Source: Atherinomorus stipes
Lineage: Eukaryota > Chordata > Actinopteri > Atheriniformes > Atherinidae
Direction: 5' to 3'
NCBI GenBank assembly: GCA_023101725.1
Contig: JALJCO010007871.1
Coordinates: 62,001 to 126,000 of the forward strand
Length of the DNA stretch: 64,000 bases
In this document: piece after piece, positions 37,381 through 50,800 of the stretch
How positions within the stretch are numbered: the stretch's first letter is position 1
Layout: each line of letters opens with the position of its first letter
Program-made: the position numbers and the translations under genes
The notes under the pieces: model-generated
Told to the model about the DNA's origin: nothing
Database searches by the model: none
What the model saw: only the letters and a program-made list of their open reading frames with translations

Positions 37381-38291
37381 AGTCCTCATAATACTCATCA
37401 CAAATGGATAAGATGATTTAAATGGACCTTAAAACTTAATAATCACACACACACACACACAAGAAGCAATGCGCATCCGTGGGAGTCTATAAGCCACAAG
37501 AGCCTTCTTTGTCATTTTATAGTCTGGGATACTGTATGTGTATTTCATCGTATTTCATCCTTTTATCTTCTTTTTCTTTTAAACCGTTTACCAAACACTG
37601 TCTGTAGTGATTTCCCTTCACAAAGAATAGACGGTAAGTAAACTACATGTTGTACACTGGAATGGTTGCTGGTGGGGCAGTCAGGTAGTTTTTATTGCAG
37701 AAGCATACCGGTTGCAATGCTTGACAATAGTGTATTCTAAGGCAACCTGGCATGATAGATGAGTCAGTCCACTTTGTAGGTTATTACACTTTTTCTCCAG
37801 CATCACCTTTCATCCAGCTCTCCCTCAATATGCTGGTTGAATCCTATAAATACTCCGAAAGTGGCAAGCTTTTAAAGTTTGTTCAGTTTTAACGCTTCCC
37901 TGATATCCTCCCCTGTTCCTTCACGACCGCACAGTTTGCATTGGAGCCATGTCTGTGACAGGGACACATTTATCATGTAATAAAGTGATGCAAGCTGTTA
38001 CAAAATGGCAAAATAAACCTCTACAACTGGGACTCTTGTATAGTGAAGAGGAATGGAAGCTATTTCAGGGTTGCTTCTTTGGCTCCACTGCCAATGATGT
38101 CCTGTTAAAGGCACAAATACTTTAACTCTTGCTGGTCCTGGCTCAGTGTGTGTGTGTGTGTGTTTGCAGCAAGCAAGAGAGGATAAATGCTTGCTAGTGA
38201 GATCTTTTTTCAGGCATTAGCAGATAATATTTCAGCAGAGTACAAGTCCAAAAGTGATAAATGTTTGTTTCGCAAGGTTTCTGCACATCGT

Positions 38292-38297
38292 TTTATT
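38292..38297 (-). terminator. znfx1: Probable znfx1 polyadenylation signal (AATAAA)
   Basis: A canonical AATAAA lies on the minus strand about 550 bases below the stop codon at 38846-38848. A variant ATTAAA at 38690-38685 lies closer, about 156 bases below the stop, and could be an alternative. The order suggests a 3' UTR of either about 0.2 or about 0.6 kb. Confidence 0.5.
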
Positions 38298-38845
38298 TAT
38301 CGATAGATGAATAAAAAAGAATTCCATCTTTGGAAAAATGCGGTATAACATCTTTCCCATAATGTGTTATCCCAAGTGTGTGTAAAAAATTAGCAAGAAG
38401 ACTGAGAATTTGCTCATAGGTCTAAACAAACTTTAATTTGAGCTTGAAAATGACTGCGTTATATTACAGTGCTTTACTGCCACCTACTGCTGTACTCTGC
38501 AGCAGTTACAAACAAAATGTGCAACATGACTTCATCACTGCCCTCACCAAAAGTATGACAGATCATTGATGATAATACTGGAGAAAGTAAATCTAAAAGG
38601 TTTGCAAGTACATTTCATGAAATTTCATGTAATATTTTTCATGCACAACTCTGTATTATCCATCTTTTTTGGCAGATAGATCTTTTTAATTACACTGTTC
38701 AATGATTTTTCTAACAGCTGCTACTTTCTAAATAAAGAAATCATTACAGTAGAAACAGAACCAAGAACCAAACAGTAAACAGGACAAAAGACCACTTTTT
38801 TGCATTTAAAAGTCAAAACAACACCAGGCTTCTCTGAAACGGCTA

Positions 38846-41800
38846 TTAGAGGCCCAGGCCCTCAAAGTTGAAAAGATTGTTGGCCTCAGACCAAGCAGGG
38901 TGCCGCGACCCATCCATTTCTGTGGCAACCTCATTGTCACCTTCAAGTGTGTGGTCTGCTCCACCGATCGTAGCATTACAATCAGGACAGCGTCGTCTCT
39001 CCATAGCCCCTCCACACTCTGTGATAAGATAAACATGGCCATTAGGACACTTGTACCAGTGTCCTGGTGGCATTTTCATGGCCGAGACAATCATCTCTCT
39101 CTCCTTATCACTGATTCCCAGTCCTCTGACTGTAAACTTTGCATCCAGGTTCTTCAGAGCTTGTTTAACTTTAAGTTGATTTTGCTCAGTGAACTGGCCC
39201 ATCACTTCCAAAGCATCTCTGATTTTTTCAACTTCGGACTGCATTTCATCAGTTTTTCCCATTGTCTCTGCCATATTGCAGCGGGCATTGAGTTCTGCCA
39301 GGAGGTTGAGTCTGCAAAGCTCCCTCTGCAAGTCAAAGACCTGCTGGTCTGTGAATTTTTGGAAAGGGCTAGCGAGCCACTTCAAGAACTGTGTGATACG
39401 CTGGCGAAATGTATAGCCATGCCTGAACAACATGCTTTTCTTTTCAATATCCAGAAGCTTTGCAACTCTTACCATGAAATCGATCTTGTTCTCTATGACC
39501 CATAGATCATTTGCTGAGAGGTTTTTTACTTCAAGTTTGGCTTGAAGTTGATTATATTCCATATTCAGATGTGTTTCACATATCTGAAGATTTTCTGTCC
39601 ACTGATCACGAAGGGTATTTCTCTTCTCCTCAATATTGGGCTGCTTTTCATTTATCTTCGCCTTTACCATCTCTATCTCAGCCAGACTGCGGTTGATGTG
39701 TGATCCATAGCGTAGATTCTTACGTATTGGAGTTTTACACCTGGGGCATTCTTTTAGTTTTATGGCCACCTGCTCTCCTTCGTTTGCCTGGCTATTGTCA
39801 TCCATTGCCATGTACTGGTCCAAGGCTGTAGATTCAATGATGTGTCCACAGTCCTCCAACTGAATGAAGGTGGCCTCAGGCTCATCTTCAGTTCCAAAGA
39901 AAATCTCAGTGACATCATCGTGATTGCAGATGCGACATTTGCTTGGACATTTGTCTCCACACAAGCCAATGCAAGGGTGGCCACAATTCAAGGTCTTTGT
40001 GCAGGGTTTGGTGCACGGTGGACGATCGCATGGCTCATGACATAGTTTACTGCAGCTTTGGTGAGGACACTGCCAGGCACAGGGCTCAACACAAGGAGCA
40101 CATGGTTGCCCACATGTCTTCATGCATTTACTGTGGACACAGCAGTTCTCGCAAGGCCTCCGACAGGGTGGGCAATCGCGAGTGCACGGTTCCATGCACT
40201 TGTGAGAGCAAACCAGAAGTCGCTCACATCGGTGTGAACAGGAGCTGTGGAAGCGTCCCTGATAACACTTACCGCAGGTACCTCGGCAGGTATGGTCGCA
40301 TTCTAGCAGGTGTTCACACGGGGTCCTGCACTCAGGCTCATCTGTTTGTGTTTTATAATGGCAAGCACCTTGTTGGCGGTGTCCACACTTGAGTTCCAAG
40401 TTTACCTTTACTTTGCACTCGCTGGTGCACGGTCCCCCACATACTGAGTCACATGGATGTCCACATCTCAGTAGCTTCTGACAAGGCTCCTTACATTGAA
40501 ATGTCTTCGGGTCTTGGTGGCAAGGAACCTTTTGTACATGTTGACACTGCGGTATGATTTTCTCAACCTTCACTGGACATTTCTTTGGACATTCTTTATG
40601 GCACACAAATGTGCACCTGTGTCCCTGATCACATAAGATCTTCTCACACTTCTTCAAACACTTAAACTCTGTGTGCTCTGGGTCATATGGGTGGCAGACT
40701 CTTGAACAAACATGGCCACAATCCAAACGGAACTGGCAAGGCTGGGTGCAGCCCCCCTCAGGTGCTTGCTTGAAATCCTCATCAAAGGATGCCTGTATCT
40801 GTCGATCTGGGTGATTCTGACAGCACAAGGTCAGTGCTTTACCAACCTGGTCTTTCTCCCTCAAGGTGTGGAAGATGTTGCTCCACAGGTGGACTTTTTT
40901 CAGAATGGCACTGTTACCAATACAGTAAAGACCTTTCTTGGCACGTGACAAGGCTACACAGACACGATTGGGAATGCTCAAAAAGCCAACATTACCCTGC
41001 AGGTTGCTACGCACGAGAGACAATAACACAATGTCATTCTCTTCTCCCTGATACTTGTCCACTACATGCACTTTGACCCCTGAGAAGCTGCTGGAGGGCA
41101 TATGTTTGCGCAGGCAGTGGAGCTGACCAGTGTAGGTGGTGAGGATGGTAATTTGTTCGGGTTTGTAGTCTTGGAGGAGAAGGTAGCGGCAAAGAGCGAC
41201 GACAAACTTTGCCTCATGAGTGTTCTGATGGCTTTTTCCGTCTTTGATCTGTTCTTCTGGGTGAGTGTGCTCCACAAAGAATAAATTGGTCTTGAGGCCC
41301 TAATTAGATTAAACCAAACACAATGCATGTTAATATTTAAGATTTATACTGTGTATTTCTTTTATTCAATAATAGTAATCTAATATTTGCACACACAAAG
41401 TGAATTTAGACATTGTGGGAAAGAAAAAGCAGTAACTACCTTGATGTTGTCATACTCCAGCACAGAGGGATGATTTTCAAGCTCTGAGTAGATGTGTGGG
41501 GTCAAAAGACGGGCGATGTCTGGCCTCATACGATGCTGAAGAACAAAGGTAAACAACACAATCTCAAACAGGCATTTGCAGCACTTATAACACCCACAGA
41601 CACACCCAACATCTGTAAACTTTACCTTTAACTAAATATTGTAATAAAACAAATAAAAAATTGCAGGAGGTACAAACCTGATAGTTGAGTCTCACAAAAG
41701 GCAGTCCCATTCTTACAAGCCTCTCAAACATGGACATCTCCAGGTTGAAGTTCTTGGCCAGCTCATAAACTGTGGCACTTGGCCGCAGCTGCAAGAGAAG

Positions 41801-44800
41801 AAAACCATAGTCATCACTTCTAATACAAGTTCTAGGTTTTGCCTTCTCTCACGCCACCGCTTATTAAGTTAAAATGTACAGCTTCCTTAACTGGCATATT
41901 TCACTGCATTTAATAGTCAAACATCATAAATATGTAAGAGTAAATTGTTTTCTAGATCTCATGCTAACAGCGATCAGACAACTGGCATCCAACTGCTGGC
42001 AAAAATGTATTAAAAAGTTCTGGAACCCAGGAGAAAAACAACAATCTCTGGTAATATTATTTGAGTTTGTCTGTTAGGATGACTGCATGGGAATATAAAA
42101 TGTATGTAAATGCATTTAAACTTTTATTCCCCATTCTGCCTGTGGATAGCAGTGTAAGTGTCTGTGTGTGTGCGTTTGTGCAAACCTAATTTAGTAAGAG
42201 GACAGAGTGTGATTGTGCACAAACTGCATGTGGGAGGGGTGTGGGGGTGGCAAGACAAATTCTAGTATGAATGTGAAGCATTGTGTTCTGCTCGATTCAA
42301 CACCAAACCTGTGATTAATGAACAGCACAACGATGCCAAAGCTTATTCCACTTGCAAAGTGTGATGCATCCACCTCCATTACGTGTACGAATTCAAGATG
42401 AGTTTCAACAAAAACAATGCTCTGAATACTTAGAAGTTAAAATGAGTGTAAATGATTTTTAAATGCATTATAATGCATTGAAACCCTCCAATCTGAGCCA
42501 TCAGAAGCCCTGCTAGCCACTTCGATTCATCATTAATTTAAATGAATTAAGCACTTATTTCAATATCAATTTATTCATTTAAATGAATGAATGAATGAAT
42601 GAATGAATGAATGAATGAATGAATGAACGAATGAATGAACGAATGATTGAAGTTAGTCACATTTAGCCAACACGTCTGGCATATTAAAGAGTAAAGCTCC
42701 AGACAGTGCGGATTACTTAAACACTAATCCAATATATAGCGAGGGCACTTGATTTCAAAGACATGTTTACAAGGAAAGCCACTTTTATGTCAATATTTAA
42801 ATCCCATTCTAATACTTACTGAATTCACATTAGAGCTGTGAGGAATAAAGGTTTGTTAAAGTACCGCAGATTGCATAAATCCACGAACAAACAAGGTACA
42901 ACATGCAAATATTAGTTTACAGCAGGCAGAAGAAACACAGCAAGAAGGTATCAGGACAGAATATTGAGAGGTGTGATAGATCTGTGTGTAGTTGTGATCA
43001 CATGCTGCAGAATGCTAGACAGGCTGTCTTGCCATATGGGCTTGGCAGACTCTGACAAGTATGATAGTCTACTGATGTCCAGAATATCATTCCTTGCTCA
43101 TGTCTTGTGTCTGTTGCATTAACTAGTTTTCTTAAAAAATTCTTATTGCCTTGATGTTGTTTTTGTAAACTGGAAACCTCAATCCGATTTGGTTGCGCTG
43201 GCATAAATAGAGTCAAGCCAAGTTTAATGAGAATGAGTTTAATGAGTTTTCAGGAAATTGTTTCCCGTTTGTCCAGATGAGCTCTTACCTGCTGGTGGTC
43301 TCCGATGAGGATGAGGTGTTGGCATGCTTTGCTCAAAGTGGTGACGATGTGGGCCTCAAGAACCTCTGCTGCCTCTTCAACAATCACAACACGAGGACGC
43401 AATACCTGCAGAGCTTCCCGGAACTTGGCAGCTCCTGTTGTTGTCATGCCGATAACCTGATGAAAAAACTTCCATTTATTTACACGCTATAGTGGTTTGT
43501 TACCTCAGGTATTTAACATAAATTCTGTCATCATAATGAATAGTTTTCTTGCTCTTACAACTACCACTAAGCCAGTTTTAATAAAAGTAAATTAATTGAG
43601 TTTTTGGGAGGCTGTGTGTTCAACTTACTAAATCATATTAGCTGTTACGCCTGAGCTCTGATGTTCATTTCCAGTTAAATGAAAAACACCATTAGTTTTA
43701 TTGCACATGCACAATTCTAAGGAATTACATCTTAATTCTTCTAACATCTTTTTTGAGATATAATTCAGCATCTTATCTCGTACTTTTTATATACTGTTCT
43801 TATGCTTATTTCTAGAAATTTGGTAAAAGCCAGACGCTGCAGGGTACAGCTGGGCTGGGGCTGGGAATGCAGAAACTTCCAGGAGTCTGACCACTAAACA
43901 GCCTGAGTTTTTTTTTTCCTCCTAAAGCCACGGGTGCTATCAGATGCAGGAATATCAATCTAAAAATCTCAGCACATACAACATGCACTGCTGCTTAATG
44001 TTAATTTAATTGCATTATGTATTATTTAAGATTAGAGCCAGTAGTTCTATACCTTAGCTCGCTTAAGGACTTGAAGGTTCTCTCTTCGTTTTACATCAGC
44101 CAGTCTGTCCACTACTACCTGATAGGCCTCTTCAGATGCTAGGGCTTTTTACGCAGCTCTATCCTGTAGCGCATCATCCACAACCTGCAGACACAGTAAA
44201 TTAATTATTGTAAAACACTGAAGTGAAAAATAAATATGGAAGCCATTTCTCATTACTACAATACTGAGTCAAGCTTAAATTAATAAATAAAAATGAAACA
44301 AAAAAAATGCATAAGCTTAATAACATGCACTTCAGCATACACTTTGGTTTAACAATTACAAGGCAATAGGAATTCTTTATCCCTGTTGGAAGAAAATCAG
44401 CCTGTTTGTTATTTTAAGTGAACATTATGACCCCACAGCCTTGTTTTTACAGTTATATAAGTTTAGAGTTACATCTAGACTGTGGTGATAAGATCCTCTG
44501 GGATACATCTTCCTAGTGATTAGTTGACTTAATTATACACTCTGGGAATGTAACACTTCTGCCAGAATAAGGTTGCTGGAAGGATGACAGAGGCAAAGCA
44601 GCATGAGTAATAACATTTAAAAAAGGGAGAATGGATTGGGCAGTGTGTGTTTAATGAGATTGGTGAGCAGAGTAAACATTTACAATTGAGGTAGATGGTG
44701 AACTGATGGCATCTGAAAACATTCCTGTTTAGAAGAGCCTTCACTTAATTTGTCTTATCTGTTGCATAAATTTTTCAGTTTTTATGCCATCTTTTGATTT

Positions 44801-47800
44801 TTAATGTTTTTAATGATCTTGATTTTTTTTCTTCTTTTTAAAATTTTTTAATTTTCTCTCTGATCTTAACCCGTAGCACTTTGAGATTTAATTTTATTTG
44901 AAATGAAAAGTGCATAATAAATATTTATTATTATTATCATTATTATGAACTTAGTAGGAGAAAAAGAAAGAATATGGTTGCAACCTCACCGATACAGTTT
45001 CCATCTGTCTTCTTGACTAAGACTCCAAACATCAAAGATGTTCTCCTCCTCTTCCTCAGTCATGGCTGAGCTCTTCCCCAGTTCTTTCCTGACTTTGTTC
45101 TTCATCTTCTTCCTCTGCTCCCGTGGTATCTGTATAGATCAGGATAAGGTAAACTTGAGTCTCCACACCTTCAGTTCATCTCTGCAAGAGATAAATTTGT
45201 TACCCTGTCTGGTTCGTTATAGAGTAGATCAACAGAAATAAGATGGTGCAGTGCAGTCTGATATTCTTATTGCAATGGGTGAAGTTTGAAGAAAAAGCAG
45301 TATATAGAAGCAGTTTATTTACAGAGTGAACGTTCTGTGGAGGAGCATTTGGAATGACAGAGGTGATCAAGTGGATCATGCAGCAGAGATTTCAGATGCT
45401 TTAAAACGCATTCCCTGACAGTAGCCACCGGAAACCACAATTAACTACAGTAAACTATTAATCTAAGCATCCTGAATACATTAAGGACCCCAGACACTTT
45501 GATGTATGCGGATGCCAACAGCATTAAGCAGGTGACACGGTTCACATAACTAGGGATCGACTGATACAGATTTTTTTAGGGCTGATACCGATACTTTCTC
45601 CTCAGCCGATAGCCGATACAGCCTGCCAATATTTGGGGCCGATGTTTGTTTAACATGCCAAATTAAGATAGACGCCAACAAAAGACAAGGAAGTAAGTAA
45701 CAATTCATAACCTGAGCTTGTGAAATGTTACGACAGTGTTACAATCAAAGGTTAACCCCTCACTGTTACCTGCCAATCTTCCTGATTCTGCTCAGCCTGT
45801 ATGTCGACTTTGTCCAGGTTCATAGCCAGCATCAGTTCTTCCACTGCTCTGACAGCCTCCTCCGTGTCTCCTTTCTTTCTTTCATCTCTGCCAACTCTGG
45901 CACCAATCGTCCAGTCGTCTTCAATCACCCGCTCTGCTTGGATCAGATCCGCCTCCTCTGCAATTTCAATGAGGTCTTCGTCCTGCTCCATTGCTTCCTC
46001 CGCTGTAAGAAAGACATTCAAATAAGAATGTGTATGAAAATGATGTCAATCTCACAATGGAAATGAAAATATGAACGTCTATTGATATAGTAGTAGAAGG
46101 CACAATAAAATATAAAAGTCCGCATGGGGGGCAGACAGTAACATTCTACATTCAACATATGGCACATTCATACTGCATATGTTAAACTGTACACTGTATG
46201 GTTCACCATCTTCTGACTGTGAAGTTGTCTTTATGGATTTATTGATGGATCATTTTCTATGACTGAGTAACAGAATCATACTGAATCTATTTAGTGTTTG
46301 GATTTTTATTGTCATTTTTTATGTTTTTAGAACCCTAAAGTGTTCACAATTGAGCAGGTCTCGAAACCAATTATGAAATACTCATTTGCCGTTTCAGTGG
46401 AGCATCACTTCATTTAAAAGAGGCATACCTTCATTTGTATTTGCAATCTCTGTCTCCCTCTGCTGGAAGACATTGGAACCCAAACCCAACCAATCCATCA
46501 TCACACTGGACTTCTCATTACAGATCACAAATCCATCCTCTGTCTGCAAGTCAGTAAAAATAAAAATCTTTGACTTTCATTCTTTTTAGGATTAAATATG
46601 AATTTGTTCCTCTGTGTGACTTACAGGAGGTGAATTGAGACTTTCCCAGTGTGTGTCGGAAATGAACCTCTGTAAGAAGTTTTCACGCATTACACCTTTC
46701 AGAGAACACTCCAGCTTCATACTCTGGGTTTCGATCTCTGACGTCCTCTCATTTAGCTCCCTGTAAATCTGCCAAACAGGAGGGTGTAAATACACAACAG
46801 AGTCAGCGATAAACATCAATACTCAAAGTTAAGTTTCATGAAAAGCAACCTATCAAATGATATCAAATTCACAAACTTAAAACAAATTATGCTTAATACC
46901 TGCAAGAGATGAGAGAAATGAAAAGAGTTACATTAAGCATCAAGTTAAGGTCGAACCTTCACACTGCAGCTCAAAGCAACTGGAACCCACCTGATTAAAT
47001 GCAGTACGAAGGTGATTTGGCAGTGTTTGCCTGAAGATGCGCGAGTGGGTCAGTTCCCGCAGATTAAACTGTTTGAGGATCTCACTGTTGCTGCGACCTC
47101 CCACCCTCACGATGCCTCTTTTCAGAAATTTGTGAATACCTGAGACACAGAATTTGACCAAATGTTTGTGCTTCGTAAGGTTAAGATTCATGTTAAAGGA
47201 ACCTTATATTTTGTTTTATTACAAGTGAAAAAAGGGCAAAACGAGAATGTGATAAGCTGATACAATAATTAATAAATATAAAAAACAAAAATTGTAACAG
47301 ACTTGACCAACCTATTAAAACTGCATAGACAATAGACGGGTGGTTTCATCATGGCTTACCCTCGAGGAACTGATCCAGGGCATGGTTGGTGTAACACACA
47401 ACAAGCATTGGAACAATGCCACTGTCATCATCGTCATCATCATCATCATAATTGAGACTGCCACTCCAGAGACTCTGATTACTCAGCAGGGCCTGAGCAA
47501 TCTTTAGGCCAACGAAGGTTTTTCCTGAGGAAAATTAAAGACAAATAATTTTCTTTTGGTATACTTTGGAGACAATTCCTAATTTGTAATTTTCAGATTT
47601 TGGCTCCTGTATTCAGTCAACTTTTGCAACAAGACGTCAGATTTAAAGAACCATTTCATCAAGAAGACAGGTGAAAGATCAATGTGAAACTGGAGCCCCA
47701 CAGTAACTGTGGTATTTGCTTCACTTTTCAATTTTGAATTGTTTTGTTAGCATGTAGGCCCTATCAGACCGAACGGCGCTGGTCAGCAGAAGCCACATTA

Positions 47801-50800
47801 TACAGAGGTAAAATAGGAAGACTTTAAAAACTTTGAGTAGGTATTATTATTAGTAGGCGGAAAGCTCAGGATTTGCTTTTTGCACTGTTCTCAGCAGCAA
47901 ACCTGTGTGGAGGAAATTACCTTCCATTATTACCAGTAAAGCCTTAATGAATTAGTCTCAAATCAAACGAATTGATCAGCTTTAATCTGATCAATCGTGA
48001 AGCATATATGATGCAAGGCAGTAAATCATCCTCCATACTCGTCTTGTTGAGTGAAGTGGTGCACTCTGAAACCCATTTGGTCTGAAAGGGTCACGAGAGT
48101 CCCAGTTTATAGGAATATATAAAGTATGTTTACGCGTAAACTTTTCATTTGCAAATATAGCTAACACTCCAACAAAGCTTTTATATTTCGTACCAGTGCC
48201 AGGAGGTCCCTGAACAATTGCCAGCTCTTTGGTGAGAGCCAGCTGGAAGGCTCTCATCTGAGATTCATCCAGGCCTAGCTCTTCCATTGTCGGCCAGGCC
48301 TCTGGCTCCAGGCAGTGAAAGCGTTGTATGCTCATCTTGTTGTCAGGGTTGGCAATGCATTGCAGGTCATATACATCCCTTATGCTTAAATAAGCTGGTG
48401 GTCGCACGTCTGTGCTACACTCCACAATGTACCTGGAAGCATACAAATCCTTAATGACTATAATCTTGCAGAAAAATGTAAATATCTTTAGCCTCAGTGT
48501 TAAATTCCATTTACTGTGCAGCAGCTGCTATAGTGGCTATAATCAGCTAAGATTAGTGAACACCAGACAAAGTAGCAACACCCCTGAGAGAACTCAACTG
48601 AAAAGGTGAGGATCCACATTTTAGTAGGTGAGAAAATTCTGTTTCGTGCAATTCCTCAAAAGGTAAATAGGCTTGCTTTATTAGCAATCCCAAAACAAAG
48701 GAAAACAGTGGGAGAACTGAAGAGCTGATACCAAATACCCCCAAGCTGAGCAACAGACTTTTGAAATTTGCTTAGGGGCTGTGATGTTTGTCAGAGAGAG
48801 GCTGCAGTAATTACCTTGCAGACATCAGAACCCAACATTGACAAGAATGTTGTTTTTTTTTATCTGACAAATTGAGAGACGAACACCTTTTAAACTCAAA
48901 CATCTTTATCTTAAGGGAAACAGTGTGATGCTGTTTCATTGAGGGAGGCATACGGTGAATCTCTTTCATCCTGTATGTGAGATACACACTGGAAATCCAA
49001 ATAATACTTTTGATCTAATCTGAATAAAATCTTTGAGTCTCTTCAGATGAATTAAGTTCCTCTGCTTAGACAGTCATGTGATTGGTACAGTTTATCCATC
49101 TGTTGGCAGATTTACACTCCAGTTGGGAAAGACGGTGGTGAAGCATGTCCTCTGATCACTTTTTATCACTTTAGCTAAATAATGCCAATGAGGCATCTGA
49201 TTGCAGGGCATGCATTGTAACTTTTCTCCCCTCAGTAGCTATATTAATACTTTACAAGGCGAAAGTGCTGTTGGATTTCCTAAAAACTGTAGCTTGGTAG
49301 TAAAATAGGAAACAGTCCACAAATCTTACCTCTGAAAGGGCAAGTTTTCTTCCATCTGCTCCTTCAAGCCCTCTAGAACATATCGATAAGCCTCAAAGTA
49401 GGCAGTGGTCTCAACCATCAGGAACAACTGACTTGTCTGTTTAGATAAATAAATCAATATTATGATTGACTTCCTGCCAAAAAACTATAGCTTGCACTGT
49501 AATACAAGTTGAACTGCAAGGCTACCAACACAACACTGTCCCACCTGAATTCTGGTCAGCTTCAGTCTGCTTTCCTCCGTGAAGGTGATCTGAACCTGTC
49601 CTTTCTCTAGACCTTTGGGATCTCGATCTGACACAGTGGCAAACAAGAAGCTCTCAAAATTATCATACGACAGACACACCAGGGAGCCATAGAGCAGCCT
49701 CTTGGAGTTCTGCCAGCGTACAAACTGGAGGAAAAGGAATGGAGGAAGAGTTATTAACACTTCAGCTGTAAACGGTCCCCAGAATATCCTCAACCGCATC
49801 ATTTAAATGCCATTTAACATTCAACTGGGGCATCAGAACATCCAAATCTATCTTGAGTCTAACCTTAAGTGGCTGAATGTCAAACTGGACAACGTAGGCA
49901 AGGCCCATCTGCGTGCACCTGGGTGCCACCAGTTGTGTGTCAAAGTAGACGCGGATGTCATCGAAGCGCTTTGTCTTCAGTGGGTTATCCATCCTTCCCA
50001 TGTCCATTTGGTTCTGAAGCAACTGCTGGATCCCCTCACGGAGCGGACGCACAAAGTCCTCTCTGAGCAGCCGGAAGTGTGTGTCAAGGTAGAGGTGGGT
50101 GTTTGTGTACCTCTGAGAGGTGATGTTGGGTCTAAGAAACGGCCTGTGTTCCTGGTGGAACTCCTCCGGAGTTGGGTAGAGCGGTATGCTCCTAAAATCC
50201 TCATGTTCTTCTTCATCTGGGTCAAAAATAGGGTTGATCACGTTTATAAACATTGATGAAATTTTGTATAAAATTTTAAAACTCCCTAAAATACTTTCTA
50301 GCTAATAATCAGTTAGAAATACCTGCGTTATCACCACCAGAAGGTAGGAGTGCATACGAGTCCCTGTCTGAGCGCAGGGTCCCGTCCCTGGATCGCTCCT
50401 GGAGATGTTCTAACAGGCCTTTAAGATGTTCCGTCTTTTCCTCAATTTCAGGCTGGATGTTCACACCTGACGCCCTTAGGCTGTTGATAGAGGCTGGGAG
50501 CAGAGCCGCCAAGATACTCACTGCCTTGAAAGAGCTTGCAGGGTAGATGTTAAGTACCTATTAAAAATATATTGAGAAAATTTGTTAACTTTAAGTAAAG
50601 CAAATTCAAACTTGCACAGATGTGTTAAACTTATCAGACAATAGTTGCTTTAAATATGTAACAAAAAAAAAACAGAGAAATAAGTTGTTCTATATTATGG
50701 TAACAGACAATTAAATGTTTTTTTTTTTTTTTTTTTTTTTTATAGCTTTTTTTTTCCAAGGCTCTGGGATGCAAGGAGTATGTATTCAAGCTGGCCCAGC

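Larger units (their letters stand above)
34076..38291. other. Gene-free stretch downstream of znfx1
   Basis: It holds a GT array, an AC array (37443-37462), a TG array (38145-38163), AATA repeats near 36207 and one SINE relic. No coding exon is supported. Confidence 0.55.

Noticed and set aside
38900..41284. Plus-strand open frames of up to 201 codons opposite the last znfx1 exon
   Set aside because: They are antisense shadows of a long conserved coding exon.
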